This document shows positions 1 to 6,324 of a stretch of DNA of 7,215 bases, piece after piece (position 1 is the first letter of the stretch; each line of letters opens with the position of its first letter). The position numbers and the translations under genes are program-made. This DNA comes from Candidatus Omnitrophota bacterium (lineage in GTDB: Bacteria; Omnitrophota; Gorgyraeia; JAFGHF01). Location of the stretch: contig JAHIIS010000111.1 in assembly GCA_018899075.1 (NCBI GenBank), forward strand, positions 1 to 7,215, in the 5' to 3' direction. The notes under the pieces are model-generated. The model made no database searches. It was given only the letters and a program-made list of their open reading frames with translations, and was not told where the DNA came from.

Positions 1-217
1 CTTCTACCTTCTTAATCTCAGGCACTTTGGCCTTTATAGCGCTTTCTACTACGCCCGTCAGCGTCATCTGCGCGGAAGGACATCCGCCGCAGCCGCCGGT
101 TAACCTTACCTTGACTATGCCATCTTCCGTCACTTCAACTAAATCCACGCCTCCGCCGTGCATAGATAACATCGGCCTTACTTCCTCGGCTAATACCTTT
201 TCCACTTCTTCTCGCAT
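1..217 (-). CDS. NifU-like C-terminal domain Fe-S scaffold protein (3' end outside window)
   Basis: The reading frame starts at the ATG at 217-215 and runs off the left edge, leaving 72 residues visible. It opens directly with the NifU C-terminal (Nfu) domain: MHGGGVDLVEV at residues 19-29 and the signature GGCGGCPSAQMTL at 41-53. The CxxC pair, Cys43 and Cys46, is the conserved motif that in this family holds a transient Fe-S cluster, usually shared across a dimer. No N-terminal NifU scaffold domain precedes it, so it belongs to the short stand-alone Nfu type of roughly 75-100 residues. The expected role is assembly or delivery of Fe-S clusters in the cytoplasm. A GGGAGG ribosome site lies 7 nt before the start, inside the end of the CDF transporter gene. 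Only 3 nt separate the two genes, so they are probably co-transcribed. The identity is clear; the cluster type and client proteins cannot be read from sequence. Confidence 0.92.
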   Translation of the reverse strand, partial: MREEVEKVLAEEVRPMLSMHGGGVDLVEVTEDGIVKVRLTGGCGGCPSAQMTLTGVVESAIKAKVPEIKKVE

Positions 218-220
218 TTT

Positions 221-1111
221 TTAACCTCCCTGATTATATGGATTGACGTGCACCATTACATCGCCTATATTTTGCATCCCCTCAAGAAGTTTAGTTCGGA
301 CATTAGAAGCTATCCTGTGCCCTTCATCTACTGTGATGCCGCTATCCACCGCTACTTCTAAATCAACAGTAAACTTAGAGCCCCGGCGATGGACCTTAAT
401 ACTATCTATTTTTTTCACTCCTTCGGTCTTTCGGGCAAGGGCCTTAATCCTATTGATAAATGCCGAATGAGGCCTCTCGTCCATAATTATCCCGATGTTT
501 GAGCGAATAAGTTTGAGGGCTATTTTGACAATAAAACCTGAGACCACTAATCCGGCTACGGGGTCCAGGTACAAGAATGAGATTCTGGCTCCGCCGATAC
601 CGATTAAAGCGGCTACCGAAGAATAGGCGTCGGAACGGTGATGCCAGGCATCAGCCACGACTGCCGGACTATTGCTTATCCTGCCCACCTTAATGGTATA
701 GCGAAATAGCGCCTCCTTTACCACAATAGAGACTACCGCAGCCAAAAGGGCAATGTTCAGGGGCGTCCTGAATTCCCCGCGGATGACAGCCAACATTGCC
801 AAAATTCCTACCCAGATTCCAATAATAAAAATGATCAGAGAAACAAGGCTTGCGGCGATTGTCTCGGCATTGCCATGCCCGTAAGGGTGGTCTTCGTCGG
901 CCGGCCTTTCTCCCACGCATATACCTATATAAGCGATACCCGTAGTCAGGATATCGGAGAAAGAATGCATAGCATCGGCAACCATCGCCCGGCTTAAGCC
1001 CACTATTCCGGCAAAGAATTTAAAGATAGTCAAGGCAATATTGGTAAAAAGCCCTATCTGCAGGCAGGTCCTGGGGTTCAATAGGCGCTGGCTAATCTTT
1101 TCTTTAGACAA
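221..1111 (-). CDS. Cation diffusion facilitator (CDF) family metal efflux transporter
   Basis: This is a 296-residue protein of normal length for the FieF/YiiP/CzcD-like CDF family, which exports divalent metals in exchange for protons across the inner membrane. The membrane domain covers about residues 15-205. The transport site is formed by two HxxxD pairs: His49/Asp53 in helix 2 (ADAMHSFSD) and His157/Asp161 in helix 5 (ADAWHHRSDAYSS). The loop motif DEDHPYGHGNAE at 72-83 and DPVAG at 183-187 are also family hallmarks. The cytosolic dimerisation domain follows (about 210-292, with VHRRG at 240-244 and HVNPY at 288-292). In known CDFs a His/Asp quartet often goes with zinc, but Fe, Co or Ni cannot be excluded. 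The start is a TTG at 1111-1109 that overlaps the end of the aldo/keto reductase by 8 bp. A weak AAAGGA lies about 12 nt upstream, suggesting translational coupling. Substrate is uncertain; the nickel-import genes next door make Ni/Co worth considering. Confidence 0.93.
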   Translation of the reverse strand: MSKEKISQRLLNPRTCLQIGLFTNIALTIFKFFAGIVGLSRAMVADAMHSFSDILTTGIAYIGICVGERPADEDHPYGHGNAETIAASLVSLIIFIIGIWVGILAMLAVIRGEFRTPLNIALLAAVVSIVVKEALFRYTIKVGRISNSPAVVADAWHHRSDAYSSVAALIGIGGARISFLYLDPVAGLVVSGFIVKIALKLIRSNIGIIMDERPHSAFINRIKALARKTEGVKKIDSIKVHRRGSKFTVDLEVAVDSGITVDEGHRIASNVRTKLLEGMQNIGDVMVHVNPYNQGG

Positions 1112-2090
1112 GAGGTTTTTTTATCCTTTCTTCTCTTTCCCCTAAAATTGATTCTATGTTCTCCATATCTTCTTTAGCGATTTCCCACCCTGCGGCGCCG
1201 GTATTTTCTTCTATCTGCGCGGGCCTTCTCGCCCCCACAATTGCGCAGGTTAAGCCTCTGCGGGCAACTACCCAGTTTAAGGCAAGCTGCGCCAGGCTCT
1301 TTTTGTATTTTGAAGCGACGGCTTTCAACTTTATGGCAGCCTCTTTATTAATCCGGAAATTTTCTCCCTCCAGGTCGTAATTTATGCTGCGCACTTTATC
1401 CTGCGGGATTTTCTGGCCGAAAAAGAACTTTCCGGTCAAGACGGCATTATCTAAAGGGCTGTAAGCAAGAACAGCGATGTTATTTTCGATGCAGAAAGGG
1501 AGAATCTCGCTTTCTATCTCCCTTCTAAACATACTATACCGGGGCTGAAGAGAATGCAGGGCTGAAAACTTCATAAATTCCCGCATCTGGCCCACGGAAA
1601 AGTTGCTTACCCCAATCGCTCTTATTTTTCCTTTTTGATAAAGTTTATACAGGGCCTGGGCTGTCTCTCCTATGGGCGTGGAAGGGTCGGGAAAATGCGC
1701 CTGATATAAGTCTATGACTTCGGTTTGCAATCTCCTTAAACTATCATCCACCTCTTCCAGGATGCTTTGCTTTTTTAGATTATAGAAACTTTCTTCAGGG
1801 CTTGAGGCCTTCCAGCGCAAACCCGCCTTGGTGGCTAAAATGACCTTCTCTCTCAGCTTCTCTTTCTTTAGCGCCTCACCGATAACAGCTTCCGAATGCC
1901 CGTTGCCGTAGATGGGGGCGGTATCAATAAAATTTATCCCCAGCTCAATGGCCCGGTAAAGCGTATTTTGGGAATCCAAATCCCTTTGCTCGCCCCACCA
2001 CCTGTCGGCGCCAAATGCCCAGGTCCCCAGGGCCAGGGTAGTTACCTTAATATCTGAGTTTCCTAACTTACGGTATTGTATTTTAGGCAT
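1104..2090 (-). CDS. Aldo/keto reductase
   Basis: This is a 328-residue NADPH-dependent oxidoreductase of the aldo/keto reductase superfamily, a cytoplasmic TIM barrel. The catalytic tetrad is intact: Asp56 and Tyr61 in FIDTAPIYGNGHSE, Lys88 in VILATKAG, and His132 in LYQAHFPDP. Further family motifs are IRAIGVSNF at 157-164 and the cofactor-binding stretch TCAIVGARRPAQIEEN at 281-296. I choose the ATG at 2090-2088 (MPKIQYRKLGNSD), because family members begin with exactly this RxLG strand. An extension to a TTG at 2144 would add 18 residues encoded by the promoter itself: that TTG is the first base triplet of the -35 box. An AGGA lies 12 nt before the ATG, a rather long spacing. It is the first gene of an operon with the CDF transporter and the Nfu protein. 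The physiological substrate is unknown; AKRs of this type often detoxify aldehydes. Confidence 0.93.
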   Translation of the reverse strand: MPKIQYRKLGNSDIKVTTLALGTWAFGADRWWGEQRDLDSQNTLYRAIELGINFIDTAPIYGNGHSEAVIGEALKKEKLREKVILATKAGLRWKASSPEESFYNLKKQSILEEVDDSLRRLQTEVIDLYQAHFPDPSTPIGETAQALYKLYQKGKIRAIGVSNFSVGQMREFMKFSALHSLQPRYSMFRREIESEILPFCIENNIAVLAYSPLDNAVLTGKFFFGQKIPQDKVRSINYDLEGENFRINKEAAIKLKAVASKYKKSLAQLALNWVVARRGLTCAIVGARRPAQIEENTGAAGWEIAKEDMENIESILGEREERIKKPLV

Positions 2091-2115
2091 ATTTAGGCAT
2101 AATCCTGGAGCTAAA

Positions 2116-2144
2116 ATTATATCATAAATAGCTATTTTAGTCAA
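2116..2144 (-). promoter_or_regulatory. Sigma70 promoter of the aldo/keto reductase-CDF-Nfu operon
   Basis: On the minus strand the -35 box is TTGACT (2144-2139) and the -10 box is a perfect TATAAT (2121-2116), separated by exactly 17 nt. Transcription should begin near 2109, giving a leader of about 20 nt before the ATG at 2090. The promoter lies in the 99-bp gap after nikO, so the downstream operon can be expressed independently of the nickel genes. No NikR-like inverted repeat is visible around it. The boxes were read by eye; there is no expression evidence. Confidence 0.8.
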
Positions 2145-2189
2145 AGTTACATTATAGAAATTTTCAAGGGCAGGATATATAGGAAGCTT

Positions 2190-2879
2190 TCAGCCTGAAA
2201 AGAGATTTGCCAGGTTTTCTGGCGTGGAATCTGATCTTACAATCGTTCCTCTTTCTAAAAAGACATACCGCGAGCAAATTTTAGAAATCATTTCCAAATC
2301 GTGAGAAGCGATAACCTTTGTCTTATCGATGCCTTTGAGCAATTTGATAATATTGCGCCGGCCTTTAGGGTCTAAATTACTTGTCGGCTCATCCAGAACC
2401 AGAATCTGCGGCCTCATTGACAGGACAGTGGCAATGGATACCCTCTTTTTTTCGCCAAAACTCAAATGGTGCGAGGATCGCTTCATCGAATCCGGCATAC
2501 CTACTTCTTTCAACGCTTCATTCACAGAGGCCTGTATCTCTGCTGAGGGCAACATCATATTTACCGGCCCAAAGGAGACATCGTCAAAAACAGTGGGCAT
2601 AAAAAGCTGATTCTCGGGGTCCTGAAAAACCAGTCCTACTTCATTTCTTATTTGCGCTAAATTTTTGCCGTTCATCTCAAAATCCAGGATTTTAATAAAG
2701 CCTTCGCCTTTTAAGATGCCGTTTAAATGAAGTAAAAAAGTCGTCTTGCCTGCCCCGTTGGGCCCGATAATCCCCACTGATTCCCCCGCGAGAATATCCA
2801 GGTTTATATCGCGAAGGGCTTTCGTTCCGTCAGGATACGTATAATTTAAATTCCTGATCTCAACTGCCTTCTTAGCCAT
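2190..2879 (-). CDS. nikO: Nickel/cobalt ECF transporter ATP-binding subunit NikO (CbiO-like)
   Basis: This 229-residue protein is the cytoplasmic ATPase of a group I energy-coupling-factor transporter. All ABC motifs are present: Walker A GPNGAGKTT (39-47), Q-loop VFQDPENQLF (84-93, Gln86), signature LSFGEKKR (139-146), Walker B ILVLDEP (159-165, catalytic Glu164) and the switch His193 in ASHD. VFQDPENQLF is typical of CbiO/NikO/EcfA proteins. It is slightly shorter than many CbiO proteins (about 270 residues), lacking a long C-terminal tail. Only one ATPase gene is present, so the working pump would use a homodimer bound to NikQ. It is the last gene of the nikMNQO set, 4 nt after nikQ, with GGAG about 10 nt before its ATG. 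The substrate is taken as nickel because of the linked nikR; the subunit itself cannot distinguish Ni from Co. Confidence 0.95.
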   Translation of the reverse strand: MAKKAVEIRNLNYTYPDGTKALRDINLDILAGESVGIIGPNGAGKTTFLLHLNGILKGEGFIKILDFEMNGKNLAQIRNEVGLVFQDPENQLFMPTVFDDVSFGPVNMMLPSAEIQASVNEALKEVGMPDSMKRSSHHLSFGEKKRVSIATVLSMRPQILVLDEPTSNLDPKGRRNIIKLLKGIDKTKVIASHDLEMISKICSRYVFLERGTIVRSDSTPENLANLFSG

Positions 2880-2883
2880 TTTA

Positions 2884-3582
2884 TCAGGCTCCGATAACCT
2901 TTATTGCGGCTAAAACGCCCACTATTAGCGCAAGAAAACATAAATCGCTTCTTTTAACCCGAAAACTATGCATTGTCCTTATATCGCCGTTAAAACCCCG
3001 CGAGCACATAGCCAGATATACCTTCTCCCCTCTTTCGTAAGCCCTGATAAATAAAACTCCCAGCATATTTGCCAGGGCCTTTGTGTGCAGCCACTTAGAT
3101 CCACCCACAGAGCGGGCCTCTTTTGCCTGCCTCATCTTCATTAATTCATCTTCGATTACAAAAATATAGCGATACATAAAGGAAATAATCATCGTAAAGA
3201 TGCGGGGGAACTTTAATTTCTCCAGGGCCTTCAAGAAGTCGCAAAAGGGGGTGCTACTCACAAGTAGTATCATACTTAAAATGCTTAAATATGACTTAAC
3301 CAAAACATTCCGGAAAATCGCCGGAGCGCTAAAAATAGCGACCATCAATACAAACGGAATAACCACCAGAGACCTTTTAAGAATAAATATAAGAGGAATC
3401 TTCGATATGAAAATCAAAATAGCGATACACAGAGCGTAGAGCGCAAAAGAGACAAAAGAGTCCGCCCGGGCCAGGATTATAGAAAGAATGAGCGAAAAGA
3501 CACCTGCAATCTTAACCCGCGGGTCGATTCGATGGATAAAACTATCTATTCCGCTATATCTATCGATATAAGAATGTTTCAT
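2884..3582 (-). CDS. nikQ: Nickel/cobalt ECF transporter transmembrane subunit NikQ (CbiQ-like)
   Basis: This 232-residue inner-membrane protein is the T component that couples ATP hydrolysis by NikO to NikM movement. The N-terminal HRIDPRVKI (17-25) is a family signature. Hydrophobic segments lie at about 26-60, 67-90, 95-112, 128-144 and 213-229. The cytoplasmic coupling helices are visible as MKMRQAKEARS (148-158) and ERGEKVYLAMCSRGFNG (183-199). These match the two Ala/Ser-Arg-Gly/Ser motifs of ECF T components that dock onto the ATPases. The ATG at 3582-3580 shares one base with the stop of nikN (TAATG), a classic coupled junction with only a weak AAGAG ribosome site. The length is normal for CbiQ/NikQ. 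Identity is secure; Ni rather than Co is inferred from context. Confidence 0.94.
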   Translation of the reverse strand: MKHSYIDRYSGIDSFIHRIDPRVKIAGVFSLILSIILARADSFVSFALYALCIAILIFISKIPLIFILKRSLVVIPFVLMVAIFSAPAIFRNVLVKSYLSILSMILLVSSTPFCDFLKALEKLKFPRIFTMIISFMYRYIFVIEDELMKMRQAKEARSVGGSKWLHTKALANMLGVLFIRAYERGEKVYLAMCSRGFNGDIRTMHSFRVKRSDLCFLALIVGVLAAIKVIGA

Positions 3583-3869
3583 TAACTCTTGCGTCTAATC
3601 AAGGCGGCCACAGCGCAACCCACGCCAAACACAATCAATGTTCCCGATGCTCCGGCAGCTCGCGTGGCTGCCTCTTCACTTTTTAAACCCGGCCAGGCGT
3701 AATCCGGAATTGGCGCAGAAACTGCCGGCTCAACCTCTCCTTTCGCCAAAAAGCCTTTATCTTCGGCAACCTTCTCTAACCCGTCCGGCCAGGGACTGGC
3801 AAACGGAGAAAGCACAACTGCCAGAATGATTGCCGCAGCCAAACCAAATAGTATCTCTTTTTTATTCAT
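3582..3869 (-). CDS. nikN: NikN/CbiN-like PDGLE-domain subunit of the nickel transporter
   Basis: This small 95-residue membrane protein has two predicted membrane helices (about 5-22 and 73-90) joined by a periplasmic loop. The loop begins with PWPDGLEKVAED, carrying the exact PDGLE motif at residues 28-32 that names the family. In Ni/Co ECF transporters the small N subunit contacts the substrate-binding M subunit and is required for metal loading. The C-terminus IRRKS fits a cytoplasmic positively charged end. It sits between nikM (2-nt gap) and nikQ (1-nt overlap). A purine-rich AGGGGG about 7 nt before the ATG at 3869-3867 can act as its ribosome site. In some genomes a PDGLE domain is fused to NikM; here it is separate. 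Confidence 0.9.
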   Translation of the reverse strand: MNKKEILFGLAAAIILAVVLSPFASPWPDGLEKVAEDKGFLAKGEVEPAVSAPIPDYAWPGLKSEEAATRAAGASGTLIVFGVGCAVAALIRRKS

Positions 3870-3871
3870 CG

Positions 3872-4510
3872 TCAGGCCCCCTGATTTTTATATATTAAAT
3901 CCGGCCTCACTTTTAACACAAAACCGATAACTAAACAAGTAATAACTGCCTCTCCTATACCGATAAGAGCGTGCACCCCGGCCATAGCCGGGAGCGCTAT
4001 CTTTAACGGCGAAGTGCCCGATATAGCCAGCTCGATAGCGCAAACACTTGAAGCCGCAACTACAGAGAGCCAGGCCGAAATTGCGGCTCCGACAACGATT
4101 CCCTTGTTATCTCCTATGATTTTTCTGATAATGGCGTAGATGAAATAACCTCCCATAGCCCCCACAAAAGACATATTGAAGATGTTGGCGCCTAAGGCAG
4201 TTAATCCTCCGTCCTGGAATATAAGGCATTGCACAATTAAAACCACGGCAATTACAATTGCCCCGGCATAGGGCCCAAGCAGGGCCGCTGCCAGGACGCC
4301 TCCGAGTAAATGTCCCGATGTGCCGCCCATTACCGGAAAGTTTAACATCTGGGCCGCAAAGATAAATGCCGCCATCACCCCCATCAGAGGAACCATCCTG
4401 TCTTTTAGTATGCGCGTTGTTCTTTTTAAGCAAAACCCCAGGCCGCCGATAGAGATTAACCAGGCAGGCACCCACGTATTCGCCGCTAAAAATCCATCCG
4501 GTATATGCAT
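3872..4510 (-). CDS. nikM: Nickel/cobalt ECF transporter substrate-binding subunit NikM (CbiM-like)
   Basis: This 212-residue integral membrane protein is the metal-specific S component. It starts with MHIPDGFL, the invariant N-terminus whose Met1 amino group and His2 coordinate the metal in this family. His67 in GGTSGHLLGG supplies another ligand, at the same position reported for a structurally studied NikM. Other family motifs are QMLNFPVMGG (54-63) and FQDGGLTALGANIFNMSFVG (98-117). Hydrophobic helices fill most of the chain, which ends at GFVLKVRPDLIY. No signal peptide is needed: the initiator Met is itself part of the site, which fixes the start at 4510-4508. The gene follows the porin by 29 bp and begins the tightly packed nikMNQO block. 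CbiM and NikM are hard to separate by sequence; the adjacent nikR and the lack of cobalamin genes in the window favour nickel. Confidence 0.95.
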   Translation of the reverse strand: MHIPDGFLAANTWVPAWLISIGGLGFCLKRTTRILKDRMVPLMGVMAAFIFAAQMLNFPVMGGTSGHLLGGVLAAALLGPYAGAIVIAVVLIVQCLIFQDGGLTALGANIFNMSFVGAMGGYFIYAIIRKIIGDNKGIVVGAAISAWLSVVAASSVCAIELAISGTSPLKIALPAMAGVHALIGIGEAVITCLVIGFVLKVRPDLIYKNQGA

Positions 4511-4515
4511 TCTCT

Positions 4516-4527
4516 CCTCCTCTCCTG
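4516..4527 (-). promoter_or_regulatory. Strong extended ribosome binding site of nikM
   Basis: The minus strand carries two overlapping Shine-Dalgarno-like runs, CAGGAG followed by AGGAGG (4521-4516). The latter ends 5 nt before the nikM ATG. It confirms the start, and suggests that nikM, the metal-binding subunit, is translated strongly and without needing coupling to the porin gene 29 bp upstream. Confidence 0.7.
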
Positions 4528-4539
4528 TTTCCTAATTTA

Positions 4540-5850
4540 TTAAAAATCCACCTGTCCTCTGCAGCCAATAACGGTAATGGCGTCATCCCTTCTTTCATTG
4601 TTCACGATATAATCACTGCCAAAGGGATTCCAGATGATATGCAGGTCAGGCGAAAGCGTAAGATGGTCATTCACTTGCCAGGCATAGTAGAGCTCAAAAT
4701 GGCCTTCGTTGTCTGCTTTTCTATTCGCACCAGCTTCCTTATATTTATCACTAGGAACAGCCATGCCTAAAGCCAGGCCAAGATAATCCTGTTCTCTTCC
4801 CCATACTTCACCGTTTAACTGAGCACCTACTGACCAGGTATGCTCTAAGGAATAGTTGGCGCCGCTGGATGAGGTAATGCCGGAATCATAGACATCAGGG
4901 TTACACCAGCCGTAACGGGTAAATAGGGTAAAGTTATCTGCAAGCTGTTGGTCGCAACTTAAGCCAAAGCCGTATTTGTGCTTAAACTGACTAGTCTCAT
5001 TATCTATTTCAGCCCAGTTACTGTAATTGGTGTGCTTGTACCAGCCATAGGCGCGATAGTTTCCCGAAAGGTCGGCAAAAATCTGCGGTTTTATATTGAG
5101 CTGGTAAGTGGTAAAGATGTTATCGAAGATGTCTTCCCAGTCTCCGGCTCCATCCATAACTTGTGCCTCCAGCTCAAGCCAGGAAATTGAGGCAGGCGCA
5201 ATTAAAGCGCGCAGGCCGGCGTTGTTGTCGGGAAAATCTATCGTTGGTGCGTTTCGGAAGATACGGCCTAAGAATTGGGTTGTCTCATCATTGGCAATCT
5301 CGTTCTGGTCCAGATAGCAGGTTGAGTCTATTTTTCCTGCAGTTAGAGTGAGCTGGTTATCCAGAAAATAGTGCTCATACCAGGCTTCGGTAAGTGAAAC
5401 ACTATTACCTGAATCATCGGCATCCCTGTTTACATTAGAGAATAGCTCTAATTCATCCTCAACCCCTGCTCCGTCACCTGTTTCCAAATGGACAAAACCT
5501 AACCCAAAGTCACCGAATTCTTTCTCGATTTCTAAATCCACGGAATAACTGCCATCGGTTACGTCTTCCTTCGGGTTCGTGGAGCGATTGGCGTCCACTG
5601 TGCCTTGCACAACAAAGGTAGCTCCTGCGCCAATATTGAGGCCTTCCCAGGGGGATATTCCTTTTTCTTTCAATTCTGTTACTTTCTCATCTTGCTGGGC
5701 TAGTTTCTCTTCTAATTGGGTAATTCTAGTTTTAAGTTCAGCAATTTCGGCTCTTATCAAACCGTCCCCAGCGCTACATATCTTTGCAGTTCCAAAAATA
5801 GCCAGAACGAACAAAGAGATCACTACTTTTCTGCGCAAATACTTACTCAC
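4540..5850 (-). CDS. Outer-membrane porin, OprB-like, encoded in the nickel operon
   Basis: This is a 436-residue exported beta-barrel protein. A signal peptide covers residues 1-27 (basic MSKYLRRK, hydrophobic core, likely cleavage after CSA). A short coiled coil follows at about 31-64 (heptads in IAELKTRITQLEEKLAQQ), then a barrel of alternating hydrophobic strands ending in a terminal Phe (GQVDF), the usual signal for outer-membrane insertion. Segments such as EAWYEHYFLDNQLTLTAGK (155-173) and FRNAPTIDFPDNNAGLRALI (198-217) resemble carbohydrate-selective porins of the OprB family. The N-terminal coiled coil recalls porins that bind peptidoglycan or the cell wall. The start is GTG at 5850-5848, with AAAGGAGGG 5 nt upstream overlapping the end of the previous gene. 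Its place between nikR and nikM suggests it passes nickel or a nickel complex through the outer membrane. That function is inference; the barrel class is fairly certain, the exact family less so. Confidence 0.85.
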   Translation of the reverse strand: MSKYLRRKVVISLFVLAIFGTAKICSAGDGLIRAEIAELKTRITQLEEKLAQQDEKVTELKEKGISPWEGLNIGAGATFVVQGTVDANRSTNPKEDVTDGSYSVDLEIEKEFGDFGLGFVHLETGDGAGVEDELELFSNVNRDADDSGNSVSLTEAWYEHYFLDNQLTLTAGKIDSTCYLDQNEIANDETTQFLGRIFRNAPTIDFPDNNAGLRALIAPASISWLELEAQVMDGAGDWEDIFDNIFTTYQLNIKPQIFADLSGNYRAYGWYKHTNYSNWAEIDNETSQFKHKYGFGLSCDQQLADNFTLFTRYGWCNPDVYDSGITSSSGANYSLEHTWSVGAQLNGEVWGREQDYLGLALGMAVPSDKYKEAGANRKADNEGHFELYYAWQVNDHLTLSPDLHIIWNPFGSDYIVNNERRDDAITVIGCRGQVDF

Positions 5851-5863
5851 TTTTTCCCTCCTT

Positions 5864-6226
5864 TCATTTACTTTTGCCCCTTATTGTTATTCCTCTGCTT
5901 CTTAACTCGTCTGTCCTTCTTTTAGAACATTCCATACAGAAGAATTTGGGCTCAGATTGTCTTTTATCATAATTAGGTGCTAATACTAATCTCCAGAGGC
6001 TTGTTTCTTTTCCACAATCGTCACACCTTCCTTTTTCCTGAAAGTGCCACATTTCAACTGCCTTAGAAGTAAATATAAATTTATCTACCCAGAAAAATAT
6101 AGATCCACCCACCAGGTTAGCAATCACAGTTGAACCAATGCCTACTCCTAAATTTCTTACCACAAGCCACAATATAGGAGTAGATAACTGCCATCTAATT
6201 AAATACAAAATAAATCTTTTAATCAA
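5864..6226 (-). CDS. Small membrane protein with C-terminal zinc ribbon, function unknown
   Basis: This 120-residue protein has two parts. Residues about 13-53 form two hydrophobic helices (PILWLVVRNLGVGI and STVIANLVGGSIFFWVDKFIF). They resemble the last two helices of GtrA-like membrane proteins, including the aromatic WVDKFIFTS end. Residues 66-103 form a zinc-ribbon-like module with two CxxC knuckles, Cys68/Cys71 (RCDDCGKET) and Cys97/Cys100 (FFCMECSKR), followed by a basic tail. Both ends are probably cytoplasmic. I do not know the function. The gene lies between nikR and the porin, 13 bp before the latter, so a role in nickel transport, sensing or envelope placement is plausible but unproven. 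The start is TTG at 6226-6224, preceded by AAAGGGGG with a short 3-nt gap; a TTG six codons later is an alternative. The 74-bp gap after nikR contains a terminator. Confidence 0.75.
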   Translation of the reverse strand: MIKRFILYLIRWQLSTPILWLVVRNLGVGIGSTVIANLVGGSIFFWVDKFIFTSKAVEMWHFQEKGRCDDCGKETSLWRLVLAPNYDKRQSEPKFFCMECSKRRTDELRSRGITIRGKSK

Positions 6227-6254
6227 TTTCCCCCTTTATCCGATTTGTTTTACT

Positions 6255-6271
6255 ACGATTTTAAAAATCGT
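6255..6271. repeat. Perfect AT-rich palindrome in the nikR-downstream gap
   Basis: ACGATTTT and AAAATCGT flank a single central base, making a perfect 17-bp palindrome. Looser symmetry continues outward (GTTGGTAGC on one side, GTAGTAAAAC on the other, offset by one base). In RNA it could fold as a 7-bp stem with a 3-nt loop, but no U-run follows in the transcribed direction, so it is not a second terminator. It lies about 30 nt before the TTG of the membrane/zinc-ribbon gene. It may be a regulator site or an RNA processing/stability hairpin; its role is unknown. Confidence 0.5.
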
Positions 6272-6284
6272 GCTACCAACAGAG

Positions 6285-6324
6285 AAAAAAATAATACCGG
6301 CTAATCAATATCTTTGCCGGTACT
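6285..6324 (-). terminator. Intrinsic terminator overlapping the nikR stop codon
   Basis: In the nikR transcript, TACCGGC (6322-6316) pairs with GCCGGTA (6301-6295). The stem can be extended by a G-U and an A-U pair to about 9 bp, around a 14-nt loop, and is followed by an A and seven Us (6291-6285). One arm lies in the last codons of nikR and the other starts at the final base of its TAG stop. This is a good rho-independent terminator in shape, although the loop is larger than usual. Translating ribosomes reaching the stop codon would cover the hairpin, so termination may be partial and depend on nikR translation. Confidence 0.7.

Noticed and set aside
2091..2144. 18-residue N-terminal extension of the aldo/keto reductase from TTG at 2144
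   Set aside because: These bases form a 17-nt-spaced TTGACT/TATAAT promoter, and the family start is at MPKIQYRKLG.
2188..2200. TTTCAG-C-CTGAAA inverted repeat at the nikO stop codon as a terminator
   Set aside because: The loop would be one base, the stem is AT-rich, and no U-run follows in the transcribed direction; it is too weak to call.
2329..2610. Plus-strand open frames opposite nikO and the other genes
   Set aside because: They lie antisense to well-supported genes, lack ribosome sites and show no recognisable family.
4511..4539. Cobalamin or NiCo riboswitch before nikM
   Set aside because: The gap is only 29 bp and is filled by the ribosome binding site; no room for a riboswitch.
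4900..4916. GTTAC-N7-GTAAC inverted repeat as a second NikR site
   Set aside because: It is inside the porin coding sequence and its 7-nt spacer does not match the 13-nt spacer of the operator upstream of nikR.
6270..6276. GTGCTAC as a NikR half-site in the nikR-downstream gap
   Set aside because: No matching second half lies at the 13-nt spacing on either side.
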